The notes beneath the pieces are model-generated. The model searched no databases. It was not told the DNA's origin and saw only the letters and a program-made list of their open reading frames with translations. Shown here piece by piece: positions 1 to 5,746 of a stretch of DNA of 6,681 nt (the stretch's first letter is position 1; every line of letters begins with the position of its first letter). Position numbers and translations under genes: made by a program. Source of the DNA: an uncultured Altererythrobacter sp. (GTDB lineage Bacteria > Pseudomonadota > Alphaproteobacteria > Sphingomonadales > Sphingomonadaceae); NCBI GenBank assembly GCA_937950385.1, contig CALFEA010000058.1:1-6681 (forward strand). The letters run 5' to 3'.

Positions 1-998
1 AACCGCCCGTCAAAAAACCGCCCCAGCCCACCACTACCGAAAAGGAATTGCGCGCCGCGCAAGGCATCGCAGACCGCGGCGCTGAACGCATGCACAAAAC
101 CTTCCTTGCTGCCCGGCTTGGCAAGACTTTGAATGTACGCGCGGTTGAACCGGTGGTTGGCGATATCCTCGATTCTGTGCGCCGCAATCCTCAGGCGCTT
201 TCGGGCCTGATGCGCTGCAAGCTCAAGAACGAGCTAACCTATCATCACGCTCTCGCTGTTAGCGCGCTAATGGTGTCGCTGGGCCGCCAAATGAAATTGC
301 CGGAAAAGGAAATTCGCGAAGCAGGTATGGCCGGCCTGTTCCTCGATATTGGGATTAATCATCTGCCGCAAAACCATACCCCGCCAAGCGGCGATTTCCG
401 CGATGCAGAGCCTCATATATGGCAGCAGCATGTTGTGCTGGGCCACCGGGCGCTGCTCAATGATGACAGCCTGCCTCGCTCGGTTGTGGATGCGTGTCTG
501 CACCATCATGAACGGATGGATGGCACCGGCTATCCCGGCGGGCTTGCCGCAGAGGAAATTGGGCAGATCGGGCGCATGGCTGCGATTTGCGACAGCTTCG
601 ATTTTATGCTGTCTGCCAGCGAAACGTCCGCTGCATTGGACCCAGCCGCCGCAATCCAGAAGATGCAAACACTCAAAGGTGCATTTGACCAAGATATTCT
701 ACGCAAATTCGTGGAGTCGGTAGGGCTTTATCCCGTCGGCTCTTTTGTTGAATTGCGCAGCGGCAAGCTGGCGATGGTGATCGATGAAGACCCTAAGGAC
801 AAAGCCCGGCCTGTGGTCCAGGCCTTCTATTCCTGCCTAACCGAAGAACGCGTTTTAGCGCACCGGGTTGAGCTGGCGAAAAGCGATGGCAAGGATGACA
901 TTATCGGCATGGCAGACCTCAGAGCCATCGATATTTTCGACGAGGCATCCTTGCGTGATCTGCTATTCCTCGGCGCGCATAAATTCACCGCGGATTAG
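1..998 (+). CDS. HD-GYP domain protein (cyclic-di-GMP phosphodiesterase-like), 5' end outside the window
   Basis: The frame is open from base 3, and a TTG at 48 lies inside a continuous Pro/Lys/Thr-rich stretch, so the gene starts before the window; that stretch looks like a linker to an unseen N-terminal domain. HD-GYP proteins hydrolyse cyclic-di-GMP using two or three metal ions. Counting residues from the TTG at 48, the visible signature parts are the first metal His (TYHHAL, H67), the helix ending FLDIGINHLP (residues 98-107), QQHVVLGH (H128), HHHERMDGTGYP (152-163) and CDSFD (181-185). The usual LLHDIGK is LFLDIGI, so the His of the HD pair is Leu99 and the nearby Lys is lost. All other expected ligands are present. 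A C-terminal extension of about 80 residues follows the domain. The family is clear; whether the protein is active is not. It may bind cyclic-di-GMP without cleaving it, or have altered metal use. Confidence 0.9.
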   Translation, partial: PPVKKPPQPTTTEKELRAAQGIADRGAERMHKTFLAARLGKTLNVRAVEPVVGDILDSVRRNPQALSGLMRCKLKNELTYHHALAVSALMVSLGRQMKLPEKEIREAGMAGLFLDIGINHLPQNHTPPSGDFRDAEPHIWQQHVVLGHRALLNDDSLPRSVVDACLHHHERMDGTGYPGGLAAEEIGQIGRMAAICDSFDFMLSASETSAALDPAAAIQKMQTLKGAFDQDILRKFVESVGLYPVGSFVELRSGKLAMVIDEDPKDKARPVVQAFYSCLTEERVLAHRVELAKSDGKDDIIGMADLRAIDIFDEASLRDLLFLGAHKFTAD

Positions 999-1232
999 CA
1001 GTCGGAGGGCTGCGGTCCATTGTTCACTTGAATGCAGAATCGTAAGACAGTTTGCGAAGAGCCTAGTTGAATATTCATTTCTGGCCCAGAAAACACCCGG
1101 CCAATCCTGTTCCGCTGCGCAAACCGGCTTAGTCTTACAATTATCACATGGCATCACCATATTGTAGATACGTCGCTGCGATGCAATTGTTGCAGCACTG
1201 TCTGACGGTGCCTCTTTTCGATCAAAATCCAT
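963..1232 (-). CDS. Possible small cysteine-containing protein, unknown function
   Basis: An 89-aa reading frame that I do not recognise. It contains CDNCKTKPVC (C-x2-C-x5-C, near residues 29-38) and a further Cys about 25 residues on, which could be a small metal site. The ATG at 1232 is preceded by AGGAAAG (1241-1247 on the plus strand), a fair ribosome binding site about 8-9 bases away. An almost identical AGGAAAGCC precedes the divergent gene at 1321. Against it: its last 36 bases are antisense to the end of the HD-GYP gene, codon bias is weak, and there is no known family. Start sites at the internal Met residues near 25 and 27 are also possible. If it is not a gene, 999-1320 is simply intergenic. 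Confidence 0.35.
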   Translation of the reverse strand: MDFDRKEAPSDSAATIASQRRIYNMVMPCDNCKTKPVCAAEQDWPGVFWARNEYSTRLFANCLTILHSSEQWTAALRLLIRGEFMRAEE

Positions 1233-1320
1233 TTGATTGGCTTTCCTGAGGCAAGATTAGCGATCGCCATTTCGGATGCTTGACAGACCGGCATGTGCGA
1301 GCACATTCAAGGAAAGCCCA
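1233..1320. promoter_or_regulatory. Divergent intergenic region with mirrored ribosome binding sites
   Basis: This 88-bp gap separates the leftward ORF (start 1232) from the rightward small-gene cluster (start 1321). ATTGGCTTTCCT (1236-1247) is the reverse complement, apart from one extra C, of AGGAAAGCCCAAT (1310-1322), so each divergent start has the same Shine-Dalgarno-like sequence. The plus-strand copy sits 6-7 bases before the ATG at 1321 and decides that start over the in-frame ATG at 1276, which has no such site. Promoters for one or both directions are expected here but none is clear. Confidence 0.35.
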
Positions 1321-1461
1321 ATGGCCAAATCACAACGCAAATCTAAGCGCGAGCTTCGCAAGCCAAAGGCTGAGAAGGTCAAAACCAACGCATCCAACCC
1401 ATCACAAAAATCGGGCGTTGTTGCCGGTCTCGAACATATGAAATCGGGGCGCGGTAAGTAG
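1321..1461 (+). CDS. 46-aa highly basic small protein, unknown function
   Basis: Starts MAKSQRKSKRELRKPKAEK and ends in SGRGK. Fourteen of 46 residues are Lys or Arg against three acidic ones, with no membrane segment or cysteine. The N-terminal half is a Lys/Arg/Glu-rich likely helix and the middle (TNASNPSQKSG) looks disordered. The composition suggests contact with nucleic acid or ribosomes, but this is inference only. From memory, similar short basic proteins labelled hypothetical occur in sphingomonads; I cannot name a family. The start was chosen for AAGGA 7 bases upstream. The frame extends back to an ATG at 1276, but those 15 codons overlap the presumed promoter region. It is first of three closely packed small genes; the next begins 6 bases after its stop. 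Confidence 0.65.
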   Translation: MAKSQRKSKRELRKPKAEKVKTNASNPSQKSGVVAGLEHMKSGRGK

Positions 1462-1467
1462 GCCGAG

Positions 1468-1713
1468 ATGGAAGGGCCTAGCGCCGCAACGTGCCTTGCT
1501 GAACAGGCGCGGCAATTGCAAATTTCAAAGACCCATCCCTTGCTCAATCGGCGCAATATTGCCGCCAAGGCGGCTAATGCTTGGGGCGAAGAAGCATTGC
1601 TAGCAGAAGAGCGTGAATCAGATCAGCGCGGCCCATTGAGCAAGCAAGACGCGGCTATCGCTAAACAATTTGCCGATGACGCATTGGCCAGAAGGCGTAA
1701 GAATGCCCGTTAG
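1468..1713 (+). CDS. 81-aa charged, probably helical small protein, unknown function
   Basis: I do not recognise this protein. It is rich in Ala, Glu and Arg with one Cys near the N-terminus (residue 9), has no signal peptide or membrane segment, and ends in a basic tail (ALARRRKNAR). Residues from about 30 to 75 look like continuous amphipathic helix. The ATG lies 6 bases after the stop of the 46-aa gene, with only a weak GTAAGTAGG upstream, so translation may depend on ribosomes leaving the previous gene. Its last 11 bases overlap the start of the 36-aa membrane peptide in another frame. No better frame exists on either strand here, and the packed arrangement argues that it is expressed. 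Confidence 0.6.
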   Translation: MEGPSAATCLAEQARQLQISKTHPLLNRRNIAAKAANAWGEEALLAEERESDQRGPLSKQDAAIAKQFADDALARRRKNAR

Positions 1714-1813
1714 ATATATGATCGTTGCCGGGCTTTTGGTGCTGCTGGCGATAGTGCTGATAACGCTTAGCTTTGCCTTGTTTCGTCAGTGGAAATTAAA
1801 TCGCAAGGACTGA
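1703..1813 (+). CDS. 36-aa single-pass membrane peptide
   Basis: A very short frame beginning MPVRYMIVAG. A run of about 19 hydrophobic residues (roughly 7-26: Ile, Val, Leu, Ala, Phe) is followed by RQWKLNRKD, a strongly positive tail, so the likely topology by the positive-inside rule is N-out, C-in. There is no lipobox or signal peptidase site. The ATG overlaps the last 11 bases of the 81-aa gene in a different frame, and AAGG lies about 8 bases upstream, inside that gene. The clean hydrophobic-then-basic pattern and the coupled overlap make chance unlikely. The role is unknown; small peptides of this shape often attach to or modulate a larger membrane protein, but none is encoded next door. 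Only 11 bases separate its stop from the convergent SET gene. Confidence 0.55.
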   Translation: MPVRYMIVAGLLVLLAIVLITLSFALFRQWKLNRKD

Positions 1814-1824
1814 ACGCGCCAAGC

Positions 1825-2283
1825 CTATTCGCTATCCATTTCAATCAAATATGGCGCAACAAAACCCGCATAGGCATCTTTGCGTAATTGGTTCAGATCT
1901 TTCCATCCAGTAATCGAACTGCGGCAAATGGTCTTGCCGCAAGCGCATGGCCCCGGGAAATGCTCGATCCGGTAATTGCGCATAGCATAGTCATAGGTCG
2001 CCTCATCCTCCGCCGAAATATGGCGCAATGCAACGATATCATGACCGCCGCTATCATTGATATTAATCCCGCAATTCGGATCGCAAGAATGATTGAATTT
2101 TGAACCCAATCCTGAGTGAAAACCGAAACTCGTCTTGCCGATTTGCGAGGCATGAGAATGGTTTTTAATCGGGGTATTATCAAGCACGCCGACATATAAT
2201 GTGTCGCCGCGCTCAAACGATTTGAGCGCAAAGATCCCTTGGCCGCGGCCCGGCGTATCGCGCTCTTCGATAAGGTGAGTCAT
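1825..2283 (-). CDS. SET-domain protein with post-SET cysteine cluster (putative protein-lysine methyltransferase)
   Basis: SET domains transfer a methyl group from S-adenosylmethionine to protein lysines. Over 152 residues the expected parts appear in order: the N-terminal strand GRGQGIFALKSFERGD (12-27), the cofactor and pseudoknot motif FNHSCDPNC (63-71), and EATYDYAM (94-101) with the catalytic-type Tyr. The post-SET cluster CACGKTIC (113-120) is a C-x-C-x4-C pattern that, with Cys67 of NHSC, would hold one zinc ion as in eukaryotic SET enzymes. RSSITGWKD follows, as is common in bacterial members. The protein is compact, with no signal peptide, so it is probably cytoplasmic. The ATG at 2283 overlaps the stop of the upstream 67-aa gene (ATGA), so the two are very likely translated together. 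The substrate is unknown; there is no histone-like gene nearby except, speculatively, the basic 46-aa protein. Confidence 0.88.
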   Translation of the reverse strand: MTHLIEERDTPGRGQGIFALKSFERGDTLYVGVLDNTPIKNHSHASQIGKTSFGFHSGLGSKFNHSCDPNCGININDSGGHDIVALRHISAEDEATYDYAMRNYRIEHFPGPCACGKTICRSSITGWKDLNQLRKDAYAGFVAPYLIEMDSE

Positions 2284-2483
2284 GTGCGTTTCCTTGTGGA
2301 AGATGTCAGGGCTGGATTGCGCATGTTAAAGGCAGGGTATTGCGCCACGCCCAGCTTTTTGCGCGCCGTTCTCAGCGATTTTTCATAATCATAGACAAGG
2401 CTGCGTTTGCCGAAGGGAGGCGTTTCAGCCGCACCCTTCATCAAGGCCATCTGGTGATCATATAGCAATTTCTTGAAGTTCAA
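2280..2483 (-). CDS. 67-aa basic small protein coupled to the SET gene, unknown function
   Basis: Begins (TTG)NFKKLLYDHQMALMKGAAE and contains YDYEKSLRTARKKLGV; the tail is basic (SSTRKRT). It looks helical and positively charged, with no Cys or membrane segment; I cannot assign a family. Its TGA overlaps the ATG of the SET gene, the usual sign of translational coupling and of a shared function, so it could be a partner or substrate of the SET enzyme (inference). The TTG start at 2483 was chosen because GGGAG lies 7 bases upstream and no ATG or GTG occurs further up in frame; internal ATGs in DHQMALMK are possible but have no clear ribosome binding site. The chosen ribosome binding site lies in a hairpin. 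Confidence 0.65.
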   Translation of the reverse strand: MNFKKLLYDHQMALMKGAAETPPFGKRSLVYDYEKSLRTARKKLGVAQYPAFNMRNPALTSSTRKRT

Positions 2484-2490
2484 TTCACGT

Positions 2491-2506
2491 CTCCCGAATG
2501 CGGGAG
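2491..2506 (-). promoter_or_regulatory. Hairpin covering the ribosome binding site of the 67-aa gene
   Basis: A perfect inverted repeat, CTCCCG and CGGGAG with a 4-base loop. In the leftward transcript it reads CUCCCG-CAUU-CGGGAG, and the 3' arm contains GGGAG, the presumed Shine-Dalgarno sequence 7 bases before the UUG start. A 6-bp GC-rich stem would hide the site and lower initiation for both coupled genes. There is no T-run after it on either strand, so it is not a typical terminator. Confidence 0.4.
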
Positions 2507-2538
2507 CGCAATTGTCTCTCAGCCGAAGGGGCGCACGA

Positions 2539-2640
2539 ATGGTGTCCCTCGATGAAAACGATATGGTGATGCGATCGGTGATTTACAAGCAGATCACCAT
2601 CGATACTCAAGGGCCTGCCGGACCAAAAGGCTTCGGATAA
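2539..2640 (+). CDS. Possible 33-aa peptide, unknown
   Basis: An ATG preceded by GAAGGGG (about 7 bases away, a good ribosome binding site) opens a frame of 33 codons starting MVSLDENDMVMRSVIYK and ending GPAGPKGFG before TAA. Its composition is protein-like (acidic start, beta-prone middle, Gly/Pro tail). It is divergent from the 67-aa gene. The frame stays open back to a TTG at 2473, which would overlap that gene's start. I know no family, and its short length makes chance a real alternative. Confidence 0.25.
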   Translation: MVSLDENDMVMRSVIYKQITIDTQGPAGPKGFG

Positions 2641-2920
2641 GTGAGGCTTTTCTTTGACGTCAGCTTTCTATCCCAAAACCAAACCGCAATTACGCTGTTT
2701 GATCCAGAGCAGACGCTTACTGCACCCCGCATTTTCCTACAGGCGAAGCTTTCGGTAAGAGCTGGCACCATCCAGTCTCAAAAGATCGCTGGAAATCATG
2801 CTTCTTACCCAGAGCAATTTAGCCCAAAGGTGACAAACAGGCTGTGCGCCCCCGTGTCCTTCACCCATGGCAATTTTTGCGCAAAGTGTTGAAATTATGA
2901 AGTAAAACCTAAGAAAACCG
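2641..2920. other. Gene-poor stretch with no convincing coding sequence
   Basis: The only frame of any length (GTG at 2641 to 2892, plus strand) lacks a ribosome binding site, begins directly after the in-frame TAA of the 33-codon ORF and has no recognisable protein features. The right half is AT-richer, with several A and T runs. It could hold a promoter for the leftward 67-aa/SET pair or a small RNA, but nothing specific can be shown from the sequence. One arm of a GTGACA-type repeat lies at 2827-2837. Confidence 0.4.
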
Positions 2921-2950
2921 AAAGTGACACGGTGTAACCTTTGTCACCTT
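2827..2950. repeat. 11-bp inverted repeat pair AAGGTGACAAA, with further GTGACA-like half-sites
   Basis: AAGGTGACAAA at 2827-2837 recurs exactly, inverted, at 2940-2950. Between them, GTGACAC-G-GTGTAAC (2924-2938) is an imperfect palindrome (6 of 7 positions pair) built from the same core. Four GTGACA/GTTACA-like half-sites in about 120 bp suggest an operator or a folded RNA rather than chance. Confidence 0.4.
2911..2950 (-). terminator. Possible transcription terminator after kup
   Basis: Read leftward past the kup stop, the RNA can form AAGGUGACA / UGUCACUUU, nine pairs including one G-U, around a 12-base loop (arms 2942-2950 and 2921-2929). It is followed by CGGTTTTCTT, a T-rich but broken tract. 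It begins about 24 bases after the stop codon, a normal position. The large loop and interrupted T-run make it a weak call, and the same bases form the palindromic repeat listed above. Confidence 0.35.
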
Positions 2951-2973
2951 CGCGCCGCGAGGGAGAAGCCGCT

Positions 2974-4917
2974 CTAAATCTCGACCTGACTGCCCAATTC
3001 CACCACGCGGTTGGTCGGCAAGCGGAAAAATTCCATCGCCGTTGCCGCATTGCGCAGCATCCAGGCAAAGATTTTCTCCCGCCAAATCGGCATTCCCGGT
3101 TTGTCGCTCGGCAGCAGAGTTTGGCGCGACAAGAAGAAGCTGGTTTGCATCATATCAAACTCGCCCCCGCACTGCTTCATCTGCATTAAGCCTTCGGGAA
3201 CATTGGTTTCTTCCATAAAGCCATAGTGCAAAACAGCGCGGAAAAACCCATCGCCCATATCGCGATATTCGCAGCGATTGGCCGGATCAACATAGGGCAC
3301 ATCGCCAATATCAACGGTGAGGATCACAACGCGCTCATGCAGCACCTTATTGTGCTTGATATTGTGGAGCAGCGCAGAGGGAACGCCCTCTGTCGTCGAG
3401 GCCATAAAGATCGCGGTGCCGGGCACTCTGGTGGCTGAGTTCTTGGCCGATTTGGCGAAGATTTCCATCGGCAATGCGACCTCGCTCATCCGCTCGCGCA
3501 TCAATTTACGGCCCTTCGCCCAAGTCGTCAGCAGCAGAAATGCGATAAAGCCGACCAATAATGGGAACCAGCCGCCATCCGGAACCTTGGTCAAATTGGC
3601 TGCAAAATAGGCGCCATCAACGATCAGGAACACCGCCACAATGGGCACAGCATACCACCATTTCCACTTCCACACGCCGATCAGCAGCACCGCCATCAGC
3701 AGCGTATCAATCGTCACCGCACCCGTCACCGCAATACCGTAAGCATTGGCGAGGTTGGACGATGTTTGGAATGTCAGCACAAGGATAATCACCGCGACCA
3801 TCAGCGCCCAATTGATGAACGGAATATAGATCTGACCGCCCTCAGTTTCCGACGTATGGCGGATTGAAAGGCGGGGGATATAGCCCATTTGGATCGCTTG
3901 ATGGGTGATCGAAAACGCGCCGGAAATCACCGCTTGGCTGGCGATAAATGTAGCGACAGTCGCTAGGAACACCAGCGGCAGGCGCCATTCCTCAGAGGCC
4001 AAGAAGAAGAACGGGTTTTGGATGGCTTCGGCGGCAAGTTGAGGCGGCAGGCCAATCACCATCGCCCCTTGGCCAAAATAGTTGAGCAGCAAGCACGGCA
4101 TAACAAAACCGAACCATGACAAGCGCATGGGCCCACGCCCGAAGTGCCCCATGTCGGAATAGAGCGCCTCTGAGCCGGTCACAGCAAGAACAACCGAACC
4201 AAGGGCCAAGAATGCCATGGTTCCATCGAGGATAAAGAAATTGACCGCGTGATAGGGGCTGAGCGCCCACAATATCTCAGGCGTATGGAATATCTGCCAA
4301 GCGCCCATCGCAGCGATCACGGTGAAATAGACGATCATAACCGGCGCAAACAGCATGCCGACTTTCGCTGTGCCGCGCTTTTGCAGCATGAACAGGAACA
4401 CCAGCAAGCCCAGCGCAATCGGGATCACATATTCTTGTAAGCCGGGATCGACCACCGTTAGGCCCTCAACCGCAGACAGCACCGAAATTGCCGGCGTAAT
4501 CATGGAGTCGCCATAAAATAGCGAGGTCGCAAAAACGCCAAGCAGCAGCGCAATCCAGCCATACTTGGACTTATTGAGCTGCCCTGAAATCAGCGCAACA
4601 AGGGCGAGGCTGCCGCCCTGCCCCTTATTATCCGCGCGCATTAGGATTGTGACATATTGGATCGCCACAACCAGCACCATCGACCAGAAAATCAGGCTGA
4701 TGACGCCCAGCACATGGGCATCATCAAGCTGCACGTTAGAGCGCCCGACAAAGGTTTCGCGAAAGGCATAAAGCGGGCTGGTGCCGATATCGCCAAAAAC
4801 GATACCGATCGCCCCCACAGCCAAAGCGGTTTTACCCGACTTGGCATGCGTCTGACCATGTGCGGGGCTTTGGCCTTGCCCCGGTCCTGGCCCAGCTGGC
4901 GCTGTCTGATCACTCAT
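2974..4917 (-). CDS. kup: Kup (KUP/HAK) low-affinity potassium uptake protein
   Basis: Inner-membrane permease that takes up K+ together with protons. With the ATG at 4917 the protein has 647 residues, close to the roughly 620-630 usual for bacterial Kup. After a hydrophilic, Gly/Pro/His-rich N-terminus of about 28 residues come the family signatures: [10 protein letters not shown] (42-51), [19 protein letters not shown] (134-152), [11 protein letters not shown] (182-192) and [15 protein letters not shown] (246-260). About twelve hydrophobic segments fill residues 30-450, and a cytoplasmic C-terminal domain of about 190 residues ends in [10 protein letters not shown]. The frame continues upstream to a TTG at 4980. 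I prefer 4917 because it is an ATG, the next segment SDQTAPAG is a typical Kup start, and the TTG sits in the T-run of a hairpin. The ribosome binding site before 4917 is poor, so the start is less certain than the identity. It stands alone, 151 bp downstream of the ccm operon. Confidence 0.96.
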   Translation of the reverse strand: MSDQTAPAGPGPGQGQSPAHGQTHAKSGKTALAVGAIGIVFGDIGTSPLYAFRETFVGRSNVQLDDAHVLGVISLIFWSMVLVVAIQYVTILMRADNKGQGGSLALVALISGQLNKSKYGWIALLLGVFATSLFYGDSMITPAISVLSAVEGLTVVDPGLQEYVIPIALGLLVFLFMLQKRGTAKVGMLFAPVMIVYFTVIAAMGAWQIFHTPEILWALSPYHAVNFFILDGTMAFLALGSVVLAVTGSEALYSDMGHFGRGPMRLSWFGFVMPCLLLNYFGQGAMVIGLPPQLAAEAIQNPFFFLASEEWRLPLVFLATVATFIASQAVISGAFSITHQAIQMGYIPRLSIRHTSETEGGQIYIPFINWALMVAVIILVLTFQTSSNLANAYGIAVTGAVTIDTLLMAVLLIGVWKWKWWYAVPIVAVFLIVDGAYFAANLTKVPDGGWFPLLVGFIAFLLLTTWAKGRKLMRERMSEVALPMEIFAKSAKNSATRVPGTAIFMASTTEGVPSALLHNIKHNKVLHERVVILTVDIGDVPYVDPANRCEYRDMGDGFFRAVLHYGFMEETNVPEGLMQMKQCGGEFDMMQTSFFLSRQTLLPSDKPGMPIWREKIFAWMLRNAATAMEFFRLPTNRVVELGSQVEI

Positions 4918-4978
4918 ACGAGGAGGATTTCCCGAATTATGCCCGGTACTGCCCGTTTGGCCCGAAATGCGATTGACC

Positions 4979-4997
4979 AAAAGGTTCCGAATGAACC
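4979..4997 (-). terminator. Weak hairpin with short T-run between ccmI and kup
   Basis: On the minus strand GGTTC-ATTCG-GAACC is followed by TTTT. The stem has only 5 pairs and the T-run is short. It lies about 70 bases past the ccmI stop, where the operon's terminator would be expected, but is too weak to call with confidence. Confidence 0.25.
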
Positions 4998-5035
4998 GAT
5001 CAGCACCGCGAAGGCGCGGCGACTAGCACCGCGAA
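4997..5035. repeat. Tandem 16-bp near-identical direct repeat upstream of kup
   Basis: CGATCAGCACCGCGAA (4997-5012) and CGACTAGCACCGCGAA (5020-5035) match at 14 of 16 positions, with AGCACCGCGAA identical. The copies are 23 bp apart start to start, about two helical turns, and lie 80-118 bp before the kup ATG in its leader or promoter region. They could be a pair of operator sites or a small local duplication. Confidence 0.45.
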
Positions 5036-5068
5036 CCGTGTCCTGCAACCGCCGCCGTGCTAACTGGA

Positions 5069-5746
5069 TTATTGCGCTTGCTCTGCGGGGGCCTCAACTG
5101 GCGCAGGAGCGCCCTGAACGCCGGATTGCGCAAGCATCGCATCAAGGCGCTGAAGGCGAACTTCCAATTCCTCGCGCCATGTCGCGTCCTCAGGCGCATT
5201 GGCGAGCATATCGGCCCACACGCCGCGCGCCTCACCCGGCCGGCCTGAGCGCAGCAGAGCCACACCTAGGTAATAGGCAATTCCGGGATGGCCGGGCGCG
5301 GCTGCATCGGCCTTGCCGTAAGCATAAAGCGAAGCAGGCGTTAGCTGCCCATCGGCATGTTCAACCAAAGCATTGGCAAGCGCCAGCCAACCCTCCGCAT
5401 GATCGGGGTTATTGGCCAAGCCATTGCGCAGCAGCCCTGCCGCATCGGCAAACCGGCCGCGCCGCGCAAAGCCGTCCGATGTCACCAAATAGGCAGGCGG
5501 CTGAATGTCAGGATTGAACAAAGCGCGCCGCGCGGTGACCATGCCCTCGCCCGCTTCTTGTTTGGAGGCGGCGATGCCTTCTTTGGGTGCGCCCGGCATT
5601 TCAGGGGCGGCTTGGGTCGCATATCCGGCAAGGCCAAACACCAAAACGGCGGCAAACAAAGTCCATCCGCGCCGCTCCAACCGCAAGGCAAATACCGCAA
5701 TAGCAAAGGCGGCCAATGCCAGAACAATTATAGGAAACCAGCTCAT
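5069..5746 (-). CDS. ccmI: CcmI/CycH-like TPR protein of cytochrome c maturation
   Basis: Membrane-anchored chaperone that binds the C-terminus of apocytochrome c and delivers it to the CcmF/CcmH haem ligase. The 225-residue protein has two N-terminal membrane helices (about 3-21 and 27-44), as in CcmI, then a Pro/Ala/Glu-rich linker. Two TPR-like helical repeats follow (around 90-130, DGFARRGRFADAAGLLRNGL, and 153-185, HPGIAYYLGVALLRSGRPGE), and an Ala/Pro-rich tail ends in EQAQ. It is much shorter than the 300-400 residues of many CcmI proteins, so it may hold only the core anchor and one TPR group. Its ATG overlaps the stop of ccmH (ATGA), which fixes both the start and the pathway. It is last in the operon; 151 bp follow before kup. 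Function rests on position plus architecture, since TPR sequence alone is not specific. Confidence 0.85.
   Translation of the reverse strand: MSWFPIIVLALAAFAIAVFALRLERRGWTLFAAVLVFGLAGYATQAAPEMPGAPKEGIAASKQEAGEGMVTARRALFNPDIQPPAYLVTSDGFARRGRFADAAGLLRNGLANNPDHAEGWLALANALVEHADGQLTPASLYAYGKADAAAPGHPGIAYYLGVALLRSGRPGEARGVWADMLANAPEDATWREELEVRLQRLDAMLAQSGVQGAPAPVEAPAEQAQ

Noticed and set aside
1280..1308. TTGACA at 1280-1285 as a -35 box for the small-gene cluster
   Set aside because: The best -10 at the right spacing (CACATT, 1302-1307) is poor, and the implied transcript start would fall in or next to the ribosome binding site of the gene at 1321.
1276..1320. ATG at 1276 as the start of the 46-aa gene
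   Set aside because: It has no ribosome binding site, whereas AAGGA lies correctly before the ATG at 1321.
2641..2892. 83-codon GTG-start frame, and the idea that with the 33-codon ORF it forms a gene broken by a stop codon
   Set aside because: There is no ribosome binding site or recognisable domain, and the joined translation does not look like a single protein.
4918..4980. kup starting at the TTG at 4980 (668 aa)
   Set aside because: The extra 21 residues are low-complexity and unlike Kup N-termini, and the TTG lies in the T-run of a hairpin. Not fully excluded, because the ATG at 4917 lacks a good ribosome binding site.
4657..5517. 286-codon plus-strand frame across the ccmI/kup boundary, with AGGAGG before an internal ATG at 4939
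   Set aside because: It is antisense to kup and ccmI, has an Arg/Pro/His-rich composition typical of a shadow frame, and resembles no family. The AGGAGG is probably chance.
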